Translations under genes and position numbers: made by a program
NCBI GenBank assembly: GCA_001898505.1
Contig: MKTZ01000002.1
Location: forward strand, 62,001 to 126,000
Origin: Sphingobacteriales bacterium 50-39
GTDB lineage: Bacteria; Bacteroidota; Bacteroidia; Chitinophagales; Chitinophagaceae
Direction: 5' to 3'
Length of the DNA stretch: 64,000 nucleotides
The notes under the pieces: model-generated
What the model was told of the DNA's origin: nothing
The model's input: the letters and a program-made list of their open reading frames with translations, nothing else
Database searches by the model: none
Shown: one piece after another, positions 9,389-17,064 of the stretch
Position numbering within the stretch: the stretch's first letter is position 1
Layout: the number at the start of each line of letters is the position of its first letter

Positions 9389-10255
9389 ATGTCCAGAATG
9401 ATCAGATCAGGCCTCATCCAGATGAGCCTTCCCAAGACGGAAGGAGAAGGAAGCATTGAAGAGATAAAGGAAGCGATGCTGCAGAAACACATTCCCCTCA
9501 TCGAACAGGCAGGGGAAAAAGGCGTACAGATACTCTGTCTGCAAGAGATATTCAATACACCCTATTTCTGTCCGGGCCAGAACCGCGCCTGGTATGATTC
9601 CGCCGAACCCGTACCCGGCCCCACCGTGGAAAGGATGACGGCCTATGCCAAAAAATACAATATGGTCATGATCGTACCTGTCTACGAAAAAGAACAGGCA
9701 GGAGTGCTTTACAATACGGCCGCCGTCATCGATGCGGACGGGACTTTCCTGGGGAAATACCGCAAAAACCATATCCCCCACACGTCGGGCTTTTGGGAAA
9801 AGTTTTTCTTCAAGCCGGGCAATCTGGGCTATCCCGTCTTCCAGACCAGATATGCAAAGATCGGGGTGTACATCTGCTACGACCGGCATTTCCCCGATGG
9901 CGCGCGCGTCCTGGGCCTCAACGGAGCAGAGATAGTATACAACCCTTCCGCCACGGTAGCAGGTCTCTCCCAATACCTCTGGCACCTGGAACAACCTGCC
10001 CATGCAGCCGCCAACGGTTATTTCATGGGATGTATCAACCGCGTGGGGGAAGAGAAACCCTGGAACCTGGGCCGGTTCTACGGCAGCTCCTATTTTGTGG
10101 ATCCCCGTGGACAGATCTTCGCCCAGGCTTCCGAAGACAAGGACGAGCTCCTGGTGGCAGACTTCGACCTGGACATGATAGAAGAGGTACGAGGCGTATG
10201 GCAGTTCTACCGCGACCGCCGACCCGAAACGTATGGTAAACTGACAGAACTATGA
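9389..10255 (+). CDS. Beta-ureidopropionase (N-carbamoyl-beta-alanine amidohydrolase, nitrilase family)
   Basis: A 288-residue carbon-nitrogen hydrolase with the Glu-Lys-Cys triad of the nitrilase superfamily: E53 in LCLQEIF, K126 in GKYRKNHIPH, and C163 in VYICYDRHFPD. The sequence LQEIFNTPYFC is typical of the N-carbamoyl-beta-alanine amidohydrolase branch. It would hydrolyse N-carbamoyl-beta-alanine to beta-alanine, CO2 and ammonia, the step after dihydropyrimidinase. Its last four bases (ATGA) overlap the start of the next gene. N-carbamoylputrescine amidase is the closest alternative, but the operon argues for the pyrimidine role. Confidence 0.92.
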   Translation: MSRMIRSGLIQMSLPKTEGEGSIEEIKEAMLQKHIPLIEQAGEKGVQILCLQEIFNTPYFCPGQNRAWYDSAEPVPGPTVERMTAYAKKYNMVMIVPVYEKEQAGVLYNTAAVIDADGTFLGKYRKNHIPHTSGFWEKFFFKPGNLGYPVFQTRYAKIGVYICYDRHFPDGARVLGLNGAEIVYNPSATVAGLSQYLWHLEQPAHAAANGYFMGCINRVGEEKPWNLGRFYGSSYFVDPRGQIFAQASEDKDELLVADFDLDMIEEVRGVWQFYRDRRPETYGKLTEL

Positions 10256-11595
10256 TCCGTGACAATCGCCTTACAAAAGAACAATATGACCGGAACTTTT
10301 CCGACATACACCCGCCTTTCGAAACACGGGATGCGGCGCTTGTCGATGCCAACCGCTGTCTGTTCTGCTATGACGCCCCCTGCACAAAAAGCTGCCCGAC
10401 GGGCATCGATGTGCCCAAATTTATAAAACAGATAGCCACGGACGATATCAAAGGATCGGCCCGTACCATCTTCCTGTCCAATATCATGGGTGGCGGCTGC
10501 TCCCGCGTATGTCCCGTGGAAAAGCTCTGTGAAGGAGCCTGTGTCTACAACCTGATGGAAGAAGAGCCTATTCCTATCGCCAGGCTTCAACGCTATTCCA
10601 CCGACCGTGCTATGCAAGGGAAATGGCCTCTGTTCGTCCGTAAGCCCTCCGGGGGACATCGTGTCGCCGTCATCGGGGCGGGACCTGCTGGGCTTAGTGC
10701 TGCACATGTGCTATCCCGTGAGGGTGTCGATGTAACGATCTTTGAAAAAGAGGAAAAAGGTGGCGGCCTGATGACATATGGCGTCGCAGCATATAAGGTA
10801 ACACCTGAATACTGCGCCGAAGAGCTGGATTACATCTTGTCGCTTGGCGGTATAACTGTCCAATATGGCGCCGAATTGGGAAAGGACTTACCATTGGAAC
10901 AGCTGCGGGAGGAATATGACGCCGTGTTCCTTGCATTTGGTGTAGGCCTGGCCAGGCGGCTGGACATACCCGGTGAAGAACTTAATGGAGTGGTAGATGC
11001 TCTTCGATTTATATATTCCATCCGCGCCGATGGTTTTCCTTCCGTGCCCGTAGGCGATAAAGTAGCTGTCATCGGCATGGGTATGACTGCCATCGACGCG
11101 GCTACACAGGCCAGACGGCTGGGTGCGGGAGAGGTCACCCTGCTATACCGAAGGACGGAGGAGGAAATGCCCTGTACAAAAGCAGAGTTGGAGATCGCAC
11201 GTCTCGATGGATGCCGTATCTATTGGCTGGCAGCCCCCTGTGAGGTGATAGGCTCGGACGGCAGGGTCACGCAGCTGCGTTGCGAGAAGATGGAGCTGGG
11301 ACCACCCGATGCCAGTGGACGACGGGCGCCATGTCCCACAGGCGAGACATTTGCCATGGATGTGGATATGGTCATCAAGGCCACAGGTCAGATGCCTTTT
11401 GAACAGATGGTGGATGCAGGGGGCCTTTCTCATCACGGCGGCAAGATCGAGACCACGGGCCTCCACGGCATTACCTCCCTTCCCGGCGTCTTTGCAGGCG
11501 GCGATTGTGTCAACGGCGGCAAGGAAGTAGTAGATGCAGTACAGGCGGGCAAATTGAGCGCCGCAGCTATCCTTTCCTACTTACAAACTGTATAA
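10252..11595 (+). CDS. preT: NAD-dependent dihydropyrimidine dehydrogenase, PreT subunit
   Basis: A 447-residue flavoprotein resembling the small subunit of glutamate synthase and the N-terminal part of mammalian dihydropyrimidine dehydrogenase. The N-terminal Cys-rich domain (CLFCYDAPCTKSCPTGIDVP, then GGCSRVCPVEKLCEGAC) should bind two [4Fe-4S] clusters. Two Rossmann motifs follow: VIGAGPAGLSAAHVL for FAD near residue 137 and VIGMGMTAIDAA for NAD(P) near residue 273. The subunit passes electrons from NAD(P)H to PreA. It shares a 4-nt ATGA overlap with the upstream gene and is followed after 9 nt by preA. Confidence 0.93.
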   Translation: MIRDNRLTKEQYDRNFSDIHPPFETRDAALVDANRCLFCYDAPCTKSCPTGIDVPKFIKQIATDDIKGSARTIFLSNIMGGGCSRVCPVEKLCEGACVYNLMEEEPIPIARLQRYSTDRAMQGKWPLFVRKPSGGHRVAVIGAGPAGLSAAHVLSREGVDVTIFEKEEKGGGLMTYGVAAYKVTPEYCAEELDYILSLGGITVQYGAELGKDLPLEQLREEYDAVFLAFGVGLARRLDIPGEELNGVVDALRFIYSIRADGFPSVPVGDKVAVIGMGMTAIDAATQARRLGAGEVTLLYRRTEEEMPCTKAELEIARLDGCRIYWLAAPCEVIGSDGRVTQLRCEKMELGPPDASGRRAPCPTGETFAMDVDMVIKATGQMPFEQMVDAGGLSHHGGKIETTGLHGITSLPGVFAGGDCVNGGKEVVDAVQAGKLSAAAILSYLQTV

Positions 11596-11604
11596 ACCTA
11601 TTTT

Positions 11605-12873
11605 ATGGCTTCCCTTCATACCAACTATCTTGGCATCACGTCCCCCAATCCATTCTGGCTGGCCAGCGCTCCGCCGACGGACAAAAAGATCAACGTGCTG
11701 CGCGCCTTCGAGGCGGGATGGGGCGGTGTCGTATGGAAGACACTCGGCAGCCAGATAAAGAATGTATCCTCCCGCTATTCCGCGGTGGATTATCATGGCA
11801 GCCGTGTCATGGGGCTGAACAATATCGAACTTATTAGCGATCGTCCGTTGGAGCTGAATTTGCGGGAGATCAGGGAGTGTATCCGCCTCTTCCCCGACAG
11901 GGCCATGATCGTCAGCCTCATGGCTGACAACGACCGTGACAGCTGGCACGAGCTCATCCGTAAGGTGGAGGACACGGGAGCGCATGGACTGGAGCTGAAT
12001 TTTGGCTGTCCCCATGGCATGACGGAACGTGGCATGGGCGCCGCAGTAGGACAGGATCCCGTGATCGCCCGCCTGGTCACCGAATGGGTCATGGAGGTAG
12101 CCACCATACCCGTTATCACCAAGCTCACACCCAACGTTCATTCCGTAGTGCCTACAGGCCGTGCGGCTGTGGAAGCCGGCAGCCAGGGTCTCTCCCTCAT
12201 CAATACGATCCAATCGGTGACGGGTGTGGACCTGGACACCTTTATTCCCAATCCAAATGTGGGCGGCAAGTCCACCTTTGGCGGCTACTGTGGTCCCGCC
12301 GTGAAACCCATTGCGTTGAAAATGCTCACCACCATCGCGCAGGACAGCATTACGTCCAAAGTCCCCATCTCCGGCATCGGCGGCATCAGCACCTGGAAGG
12401 ACGCCGCAGAGTTCATGCTCCTGGGTTCCACTACAGTGCAGGTATGCACTGCCGTGATGAAGCACGGCTTTCGTATCATCGACGGACTTTGTGAGGGGCT
12501 CAGCAACTGGATGGATGAAAAAGGATTTAACAGGACCACTGACTTCATCGGTCGCAGCGTCCCTACCCTCACGCATTGGGAAGATCTCGACCTCAACTAC
12601 CACATCGTAGCGCGAATCGATCCGGACAAGTGTATTCATTGCGGACTTTGCTACATAGCCTGTGAGGACGCCTCGCATCAATCTATCAGCCTGACACCCG
12701 GGCATCCTTACAATACTTACGCTATCAAGGAAGATGAATGCGTAGGCTGCAATTTGTGCAAGCTGGTCTGCCCTGTCGATGGATGTATTACCATGGTAGA
12801 GCAGCGCGTAGGCCCCGAATATCTTAATTGGAAGGAGTTCCAGCAACGGGGGCTTCCGCTGAACGATCATTGA
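11605..12873 (+). CDS. preA: NAD-dependent dihydropyrimidine dehydrogenase, PreA subunit
   Basis: A 422-residue protein with an FMN-binding dihydroorotate-dehydrogenase-like barrel (ELNFGCPHGMTERGMG, KLTPNVHS, GGYCGPAVKPIAL) and a C-terminal ferredoxin domain with eight Cys ligands (C343, C346, C349, C353; C379, C382, C385, C389). PreA reduces uracil and thymine to the dihydro forms, the committed step of the reductive route. Val148 sits where, from memory of the alignment, mammalian DPD has its general-acid Cys (before GQDP). It is the last gene of the operon. Its 3' end overlaps by 50 nt the 3' end of the convergent gene. Confidence 0.93.
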   Translation: MASLHTNYLGITSPNPFWLASAPPTDKKINVLRAFEAGWGGVVWKTLGSQIKNVSSRYSAVDYHGSRVMGLNNIELISDRPLELNLREIRECIRLFPDRAMIVSLMADNDRDSWHELIRKVEDTGAHGLELNFGCPHGMTERGMGAAVGQDPVIARLVTEWVMEVATIPVITKLTPNVHSVVPTGRAAVEAGSQGLSLINTIQSVTGVDLDTFIPNPNVGGKSTFGGYCGPAVKPIALKMLTTIAQDSITSKVPISGIGGISTWKDAAEFMLLGSTTVQVCTAVMKHGFRIIDGLCEGLSNWMDEKGFNRTTDFIGRSVPTLTHWEDLDLNYHIVARIDPDKCIHCGLCYIACEDASHQSISLTPGHPYNTYAIKEDECVGCNLCKLVCPVDGCITMVEQRVGPEYLNWKEFQQRGLPLNDH

Positions 12874-13474
12874 TCTGCACTATATACCCGGCCCGGAAAG
12901 CATTTACCACCGACCTCGGCGTGAGCACCTTCACCCGCTGTCCCGAAGGCAGCGCCCTTCCCTTCTCATATCCAAAAGGTGTCCAGCCATGAACATGTCC
13001 ATTGGCCACCAGCCAGGCCCTACCTTCCAATTCTATAAAAGTCCCATCCGGCAGCTCCTGCAGCAAGGCTTCATAGGTCACTTTCTGTCCACAGGCATCG
13101 ATCCTTTCACCATGCAATATCTTATCTATCTCGCCAATGGGTGTCTTGACGGAGAACCCATACTCCGGATTGCCTTTTGTCCAGCATGATTTGAATCGTA
13201 CCGCATCTTCCCGCCGGCATTCAAAACATGGGCGGTGACCGGCAGCAAAGGCCGTAGCCTCATCCAGGAAGAACAGTTCCGTCCATCGGTTCGGTGTCAT
13301 TACCTCTCTATGTCTGCCCTTGAACTGAAGCACACAGGTGATCCAGGCTTTTATTTTGAATGCTCTGCGAATGGTCTTATGCTCGTCGTGGATCACGCCA
13401 CGGTTGCCCATCCAGGCGCCGCGTGCCGGAGTCCGAATGATATTTCCGAAGGGATCGACCCTGTTTTGTAACAT
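12824..13474 (-). CDS. Conserved protein of unknown function with an Ada-like CxxC motif
   Basis: The reading frame can extend to 13543, but the ATG at 13474 is preferred because the extension (FKQKQFLILFLRN...) looks like translated AT-rich spacer and the body starts MLQNRVDPFGNII. The 216-residue protein has an invariant-looking FAAGHRPCFECRRED motif (Cys83, Cys86) that recalls the zinc region of Ada-type alkyltransferases, and conserved-looking GRHREVMTPNRWTELFFLDEA and GHVHGWTPFGY segments. I do not recognise a named function. The stop lies inside preA, so the two genes converge with a 50-nt antisense overlap. Confidence 0.7.
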   Translation of the reverse strand: MLQNRVDPFGNIIRTPARGAWMGNRGVIHDEHKTIRRAFKIKAWITCVLQFKGRHREVMTPNRWTELFFLDEATAFAAGHRPCFECRREDAVRFKSCWTKGNPEYGFSVKTPIGEIDKILHGERIDACGQKVTYEALLQELPDGTFIELEGRAWLVANGHVHGWTPFGYEKGRALPSGQRVKVLTPRSVVNAFRAGYIVQINDRSAEAPVAGTPSN

Positions 13475-13576
13475 GATCTTATAACAAATATTTCTGAGAA
13501 ATAAAATTAAAAATTGTTTCTGCTTAAAGTGCGTCAACCTCAATAAAGTTCTCCAAATATTGGTTATGGCAACGAT

Positions 13577-13584
13577 TAAATTTG
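13577..13584 (+). promoter_or_regulatory. Possible -7 element upstream of the Rpn-like gene
   Basis: TAAATTTG matches the Bacteroidetes -7 consensus TAnnTTTG and lies 20 nt before the ATG of the Rpn-like gene. No properly spaced TTG element is present upstream, so this is a weak call. Confidence 0.3.
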
Positions 13585-13604
13585 TGCCGCCTTAAGTCTT
13601 ACCT

Positions 13605-14596
13605 ATGCGCAAAAAGAATGACATCCTCTGGAAAGGGATGATGGAGGAGATATTCGATGATCTGTTACGGTTTCTTTTTCCGGAGATTGACCAGGTCGTC
13701 GATATAGATAAAGGTTTCGATTTTCTCGATAAAGAGCTGGGAGAAATATATCCGGAGCCAGATAAGGAGGCTGACACACGATTTGTCGACAAATTAATTA
13801 AGGTCCATTGCCGGGATGGCAAAGCTGAATGGTTTCTTGTACACCTGGAAGTCCAAGGCTACCCGGATAAACAATTTGCTGAAAGGATGTTTCAGTATTA
13901 CTATAGGATTTTCGATCGCTATAAGAAACCAGTAACCGCACTGGCAATTTTCACCGGGCGGCAGGGGAATAAAATGCCACAATGCTACACTTATACATTT
14001 TTGGGCACGAGCCTCGTATATAAATACAATATTTGTTGTATCACCGACTACTCCGATGAGATGTTGATGAATAGTGATAACCCTTTTGCGTTGATAGTGC
14101 TGGCGGCCAAAATGGCCTTGACTTCACGTACAGTTTCGGATGAAGCATTGATGGATAAGAAGCTGTTGATTGCCAGATTGTTGTATAAAAAAGGAATTTT
14201 TAGTGAAAAGAAAATCGCGGCAGTCCTGACCTTTTTGAGTAATTATGTTCAGTTTGGGAACCCGCAAACAAATTGTATTTTGAAGAGCAACTCGATCAAA
14301 TCACCGGTAAAAATAATCCTATGGGTATTATTGAGCAAGTGGCGGAAATGAGGGCGGAAGAAAAAGCAGTAAAGATAGCCGAAAAGATAGCTGGGGAAAT
14401 GGCTGAAAAGATCGCCGGGAAAATGGCTGAAAAAATGGCTGAAAAAATAGCTGAAGAAATGGCTAAAAAAATGGCTGAAGAACGTGAGGCTATTGTTAAA
14501 AGGCTATTGACCAACACTGAATTCTCTCCTGAAAAAATAGCTTCCCTGACCGGAGTTCCTTTGGCCTCCGTCGAAAAAATAAGAACGGGCTGCTAA
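13605..14596 (+). pseudogene. Rpn family (PD-(D/E)XK) recombination-promoting nuclease / transposase-like gene, frameshifted
   Basis: The first frame gives Rpn-like sequence (MRKKNDILWKGMMEEIFDDL, DKLIKV, EWFLVHLEVQGY with the Glu-x-Gln pair of the nuclease core, then RMFQYYYRIFDRY) until NPQTN at about base 14273. There the family-like continuation YFEEQLDQITGKNNPMGIIEQV appears in the -1 frame and runs to the stop at 14596; the original frame ends at 14351. One missing base in the AAATTG tract at 14270-14275 explains this. The C-terminal part has an Ala/Glu/Lys repeat tail and the usual SPEKIASLTGVP end. It is a probable pseudogene, unless the indel is a sequencing error or the protein is made by frameshifting. 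Confidence 0.75.
14371..14480 (+). repeat. Degenerate 12-nt tandem repeat encoding (A/G)E(K/E)(I/M) units
   Basis: About nine degenerate copies of a GCTGAAAAAATG-like unit are visible in the C-terminal coding part of the Rpn-like gene. They translate to a regular charged helix (AEKIAGEMAEKIAGKMAEKM). Such repeats are prone to slippage. Confidence 0.7.
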
Positions 14597-14610
14597 CAAA
14601 CAGCCCGTTC
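14583..14610 (-). terminator. Hairpin terminator for galM, shared with the Rpn-like gene
   Basis: A perfect 10-bp stem GAACGGGCTG/CAGCCCGTTC with an 8-nt loop contains the stop codon of the + strand Rpn-like frame. On the - strand it is followed by a U-rich stretch (TTATTTTTT), so it is best oriented for the gal operon. Confidence 0.75.
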
Positions 14611-14629
14611 CATCAATATCTTCTCAAAT

Positions 14630-15817
14630 TTATTTCTTCACTGAGAATCTATATACCGTCGTAGTCTTATACTGCTGTCCCGGCTTCAGCTCCGTAGACG
14701 GGAAGGACGGCTCATTCGGGGAGTCGGGGAAATGCTGTGTCTCCAGACAGAATGCCGTACGGTGATCGTCCTTCTTACCACCTTTCAGCGGGTTGCTCCC
14801 ATTCATGAAATTACCTCCATAGAACTGGATGCCCGGCTGATCCGTCAACACTTCCATAAATATGTCGCTTTGATCTCCCAATACCGTAGCTGCAAGATTC
14901 AGCCCGGAGCCCTTGCCGGGGTTCAGGACAAAATTATGGTCATATCCTTTGCCAAATTTCAATTGCTGGTTGGGAGAGTCTATACGGGCGCCGATGGCCG
15001 TTGGCTTGGTAAAATCAAAAGGCGTACCCGCTACAGGCTCCAGCTTACCCGTAGGGATCAGCGTAGAGTCGACGGGTGTATACCGGGCTGCGTTCAGCTG
15101 TAGTACATGATTATTGATCGTACCGTTGCCCTGACCATTCAGGTTGAAATAAGTATGGTTCGTCAGATTGACCACCGTGGGTTTGTCGGTAGTGGCTTCG
15201 TAGTCTATCTTCAGACAATTGGTGCTATCGCCGATTAACGTATAGGTCACCTTTGCCAATAGTTTGCCAGGATAGCCCTCTTCCTGGTCCTGGGAAAGAT
15301 AGGTCAGCTCCAGCGTGCTGTCATTGAGTTTTTGAGGATCCCACTCGTGCGCGCCGAAACCTTTGAGCCCGCCATGAAGATGATTGGGACCATTATTGGT
15401 GGCCAGTTTGTATTCTTTGCCTTCCAGCTTGAACTTCCCTTTGCCAATACGGTTGCCATAACGGCCCACGATGGCTCCAAAGTAACTCTCGGGCTGATGA
15501 ATATATTTACCGACACTATCATATCCCAACGCAACATCAGTCATTACCCCATTCTTATCGGGTACCAGCAGGCTGACGACCCTGGCGCCATAGCTGGTAA
15601 TAGCAGCCGTTGCGTTGTTCTTGTTCTTGAGGATATACAAAGACGTGGCCTTTCCATCCACGCTGTCTGTAAAGTTTTTCGCATCCGGCAATGCAGGTGC
15701 GGTAGCAACAGTAGAATCTGCAGGCTTTTCAGTAGCGGTCCCGTTATTGGAGTTGCCACAGCTGGCCAGCATACAGGCCCCGACAACACAGGCGAAAGAA
15801 GCAAAAGATCTGGTCAT
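14630..15817 (-). CDS. galM: Aldose 1-epimerase (galactose mutarotase), lipoprotein
   Basis: A 395-residue protein with a lipoprotein signal peptide (CMLASC lipobox, Cys20) followed by a Ser/Thr/Ala-rich linker. The catalytic domain has aldose epimerase motifs GRYGNRIGKGKF, NNGPNHLHGG (catalytic His region) and NLTNHTYFNLNG (second His), with the catalytic Glu expected near AFCLETQHFPDSPNE. It interconverts alpha and beta anomers of galactose or other aldoses, here at the periplasmic face of a membrane. It lies 16 nt downstream of galK in the same direction, so the pair is an operon. Confidence 0.92.
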   Translation of the reverse strand: MTRSFASFACVVGACMLASCGNSNNGTATEKPADSTVATAPALPDAKNFTDSVDGKATSLYILKNKNNATAAITSYGARVVSLLVPDKNGVMTDVALGYDSVGKYIHQPESYFGAIVGRYGNRIGKGKFKLEGKEYKLATNNGPNHLHGGLKGFGAHEWDPQKLNDSTLELTYLSQDQEEGYPGKLLAKVTYTLIGDSTNCLKIDYEATTDKPTVVNLTNHTYFNLNGQGNGTINNHVLQLNAARYTPVDSTLIPTGKLEPVAGTPFDFTKPTAIGARIDSPNQQLKFGKGYDHNFVLNPGKGSGLNLAATVLGDQSDIFMEVLTDQPGIQFYGGNFMNGSNPLKGGKKDDHRTAFCLETQHFPDSPNEPSFPSTELKPGQQYKTTTVYRFSVKK

Positions 15818-15833
15818 ATAGCAATGATTGTTT

Positions 15834-17006
15834 TTATATCAGCGAAGTGCCGTTCTCTATCTGGCCAATGTATACCTTCAGCTCCTTATTCATCGCCTTG
15901 GCATAAACAGGCGTCAGGTCTGCAATAAGCTCATCGATCACATCCTCCCGTACCAGGTTGATCGTACAGCCGCCAAAACCGCCCCCCATCATCCTTGCAC
16001 CGATGACACCGGGTCTCCCCTTTACCTGCTCTACCAGGAAATCCGCCTCGGGGCAGCTGACCTCATACTTCCGGCTGAGTCCTTCATGGGTTGCAAACAT
16101 CTTCTGTCCGAAGGCTTCGATGTTGCCATTGTTGAGGTCCTCGCTGGCTGCCAGCAGGCGAAGATTTTCTTCTACTACATATTGACAGCGACGGTATACC
16201 AGCTCATCCACGGGAGCCACATACTTGTCCAGCATTTCCAGCGTGGCATCCCGCAGGCTGCGTACCTGTGGATGATGTGCCTGGATCAGCGCCACCCCCG
16301 CCTCGCATTGCCGACGACGGGTATTGTATTCCGAGCTGGCAAGAGAATGTTTTACATTTGTATCCAACAGCACGATACGGATGCCATCCGTATTGAATGG
16401 AGCGTATTTATATTCCAGGGACTGGCAGTCCAGCTGTATGACATGGTTTTTTCGGCCAAACATGCTGGCAAATTGATCCATGATCCCGCATTGTACTCCT
16501 ACAAACTCGTTCTCGGCCTTTTGGGCCAGCTTGACCATCGTCAGCGGGTCCATCTTCAAACCAAACAGCTCATTTAGGGAAAATGCCGTAGCGCATTCCA
16601 GCGCAGCAGAAGAGGACATACCGGCCCCCAGGGGAATATCCCCGCCAAAGACACAGTTAAAGCCCCCGACATGATAACCCTTGGCCTGTATTTGCTGGAT
16701 AACCCCCAATATATAATCAGGCCAATGAAGAGAAGATGGAACTACTTTGTCCATATCTCCCAGGTAGCTGAGTTCCAAGTCCAGGGATACAATATGAATA
16801 AGATTGTCGTCCCTGCGGGAGACAGCCATGTAGATCGCCTTATTGATGGCGGCCGGCATGACAAACCCATTGTTATAGTCCGTATGCTCCCCGATCAGGT
16901 TTACCCTGCCAGGAGACCGAATCACCACGGGATCAGTATTAAAAGTTTCCTTGAATTTTTCTATAATGCGGGAGGACAGTGTCTTATCTTGTTGAGTTGC
17001 TATCAT
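15834..17006 (-). CDS. galK: Galactokinase
   Basis: A 390-residue GHMP kinase. The ATG at 17006 is preferred to an in-frame TTG at 17015. Motifs are the galactokinase signature GRVNLIGEHTDYNNGFVMP, the ATP-binding GGDIPLGAGMSSSAALE, and the C-terminal GARMMGGGFGGCTINLV. The enzyme phosphorylates alpha-D-galactose at C1 with ATP, using the anomer supplied by the downstream mutarotase. Other Leloir genes (galT, galE) are not in the window. A perfect inverted repeat 19-41 nt upstream of the start suggests transcriptional control. Confidence 0.95.
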   Translation of the reverse strand: MIATQQDKTLSSRIIEKFKETFNTDPVVIRSPGRVNLIGEHTDYNNGFVMPAAINKAIYMAVSRRDDNLIHIVSLDLELSYLGDMDKVVPSSLHWPDYILGVIQQIQAKGYHVGGFNCVFGGDIPLGAGMSSSAALECATAFSLNELFGLKMDPLTMVKLAQKAENEFVGVQCGIMDQFASMFGRKNHVIQLDCQSLEYKYAPFNTDGIRIVLLDTNVKHSLASSEYNTRRRQCEAGVALIQAHHPQVRSLRDATLEMLDKYVAPVDELVYRRCQYVVEENLRLLAASEDLNNGNIEAFGQKMFATHEGLSRKYEVSCPEADFLVEQVKGRPGVIGARMMGGGFGGCTINLVREDVIDELIADLTPVYAKAMNKELKVYIGQIENGTSLI

Positions 17007-17024
17007 ATGCGTCAATCTGCAAGT

Positions 17025-17047
17025 GTCAAAATAACATCTATTTTGAC
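17025..17047. promoter_or_regulatory. Candidate operator of the galK-galM operon
   Basis: A perfect 8-bp inverted repeat GTCAAAAT-N7-ATTTTGAC is centred about 30 nt upstream of the galK ATG, in the AT-rich promoter region. It has no U-tract and is therefore unlikely to be a terminator. The regulator is unknown. Confidence 0.55.
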
Positions 17048-17064
17048 GTAAAATAAAATAAAAT

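Noticed and set aside
11581-12870. 429-codon - strand frame opposite preA
   Set aside because: It is almost coextensive with preA, whose ferredoxin and barrel motifs are unmistakable.
17007-17015. TTG start for galactokinase
   Set aside because: An ATG 9 nt further in gives a normal N terminus; the extra residues are not needed.
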